From contig JAHFUU010000219.1 of assembly GCA_023264915.1 (NCBI GenBank), positions 1-5,444 on the forward strand: 5,444 bases of DNA, written 5' to 3'. This stretch comes from Microthrixaceae bacterium. Lineage in GTDB: Bacteria; Actinomycetota; Acidimicrobiia; Acidimicrobiales; Acidimicrobilacustridaceae. Under the pieces are notes generated by a model. The model searched no databases and was not told where the DNA came from. It saw nothing but the letters and a program-made list of their open reading frames with translations. Shown piece after piece: positions 5,410 through 5,444 of the stretch. The number at the start of each line of letters is the position of its first letter. Within the stretch, counting starts at the first letter, position 1. The translations under genes were made by a program, and so were the position numbers.

Positions 5410-5444
5410 CGGCGCTTGCCACATCGACCACAGACTGTGGATCG
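5410..5444. repeat. copy 2 of the shared element, cut by the window end
   Basis: CGGCGCTTGC (5410-5419), followed by CACATCGACCACAGA (5420-5434), repeats the left arm and interior of the inverted repeat at 3231-3277 with one base missing and one changed. CCACAG (5428-5433) and CTGTGG (5435-5440) form a perfect 6-bp stem around a single A in the matching inner-hairpin position. CGA/TCG flanks allow extension with one bulge. The expected closing arm (complement of CGGCGCTTGC) would lie past the window. Confidence 0.5.

Larger units (their letters stand above)
5267..5444 (-). promoter_or_regulatory. upstream region of the Hdr-like operon, with hairpins
   Basis: No gene is visible in these 178 bases at the window end. 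Going away from the GTG they contain a -10-like box (5273-5278) and a near-perfect 20-base dyad, GGGGG-A-CCG-CA-CGG-C-CCCCC (5311-5330). Next is a 5-bp hairpin GGGGC-TAC-GCCCC (5356-5368), and then the second copy of the CGGCGCTTGC element (from 5410). The region probably carries the operon promoter and perhaps the end of an upstream gene's transcript. The neighbour beyond 5444 is unknown. Confidence 0.45.

Noticed and set aside
1..5444. CRISPR array, insertion sequence, integrase or toxin-antitoxin pair
   Set aside because: No regular direct-repeat series, transposase motifs, terminal repeats with target duplication, or small paired toxin-antitoxin genes were seen. The genes are ordinary chromosomal types with similar composition.

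Overview
The window is GC-rich and compact. It reads as a chromosomal segment of an actinobacterium. The main reasons are a WhiB-type iron-sulfur regulator (a family confined to Actinobacteria and their phages), an exonuclease/UvrC-like hybrid protein of a type common in that phylum, frequent GTG/TTG-type starts, and weak Shine-Dalgarno signals with possible leaderless promoters. The Acidimicrobiia are a plausible class, but that is inference from general resemblance only.

Left part (1-1644, plus strand): the C-terminal part of a DEDD exonuclease/GIY-YIG (UvrC-like) hybrid enters from outside the window. Nine bases after its stop comes a 261-residue protein of unknown function with one N-terminal membrane helix, a long charged helical region and a Pro/Arg-rich tail. 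Middle (1675-3029, minus strand): trpD, encoding anthranilate phosphoribosyltransferase, converges on the left pair and lies 41 bases downstream of a small WhiB regulator gene. No other trp gene is in the window. Right part (3317-5266, minus strand): a two-gene operon. The first gene encodes a 441-residue heterodisulfide-reductase/GlpC-like protein with two 4Fe-4S ferredoxin motifs and two CCG-type domains. It is followed after 12 bases by a DUF3501 protein. The pairing is recognisable, but its biochemical role is not established.

Two gaps without convincing genes (3030-3316 and 5267-5444) are rich in inverted repeats. They share a short element, CGGCGCTTGC followed by ACATCGAC(A/C)ACAGA. In the first copy the element is the left arm of a perfect 11-bp inverted repeat. 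The second copy is cut by the window end. This gives a testable prediction about the adjoining sequence.

No tRNA, rRNA, CRISPR array, insertion sequence or integrase was seen. The most interesting items are the Hdr-like/DUF3501 operon beside an Fe-S regulator, the altered GTGGD loop of TrpD, and the shared structured intergenic element. None of them amounts to a demonstrated new system.
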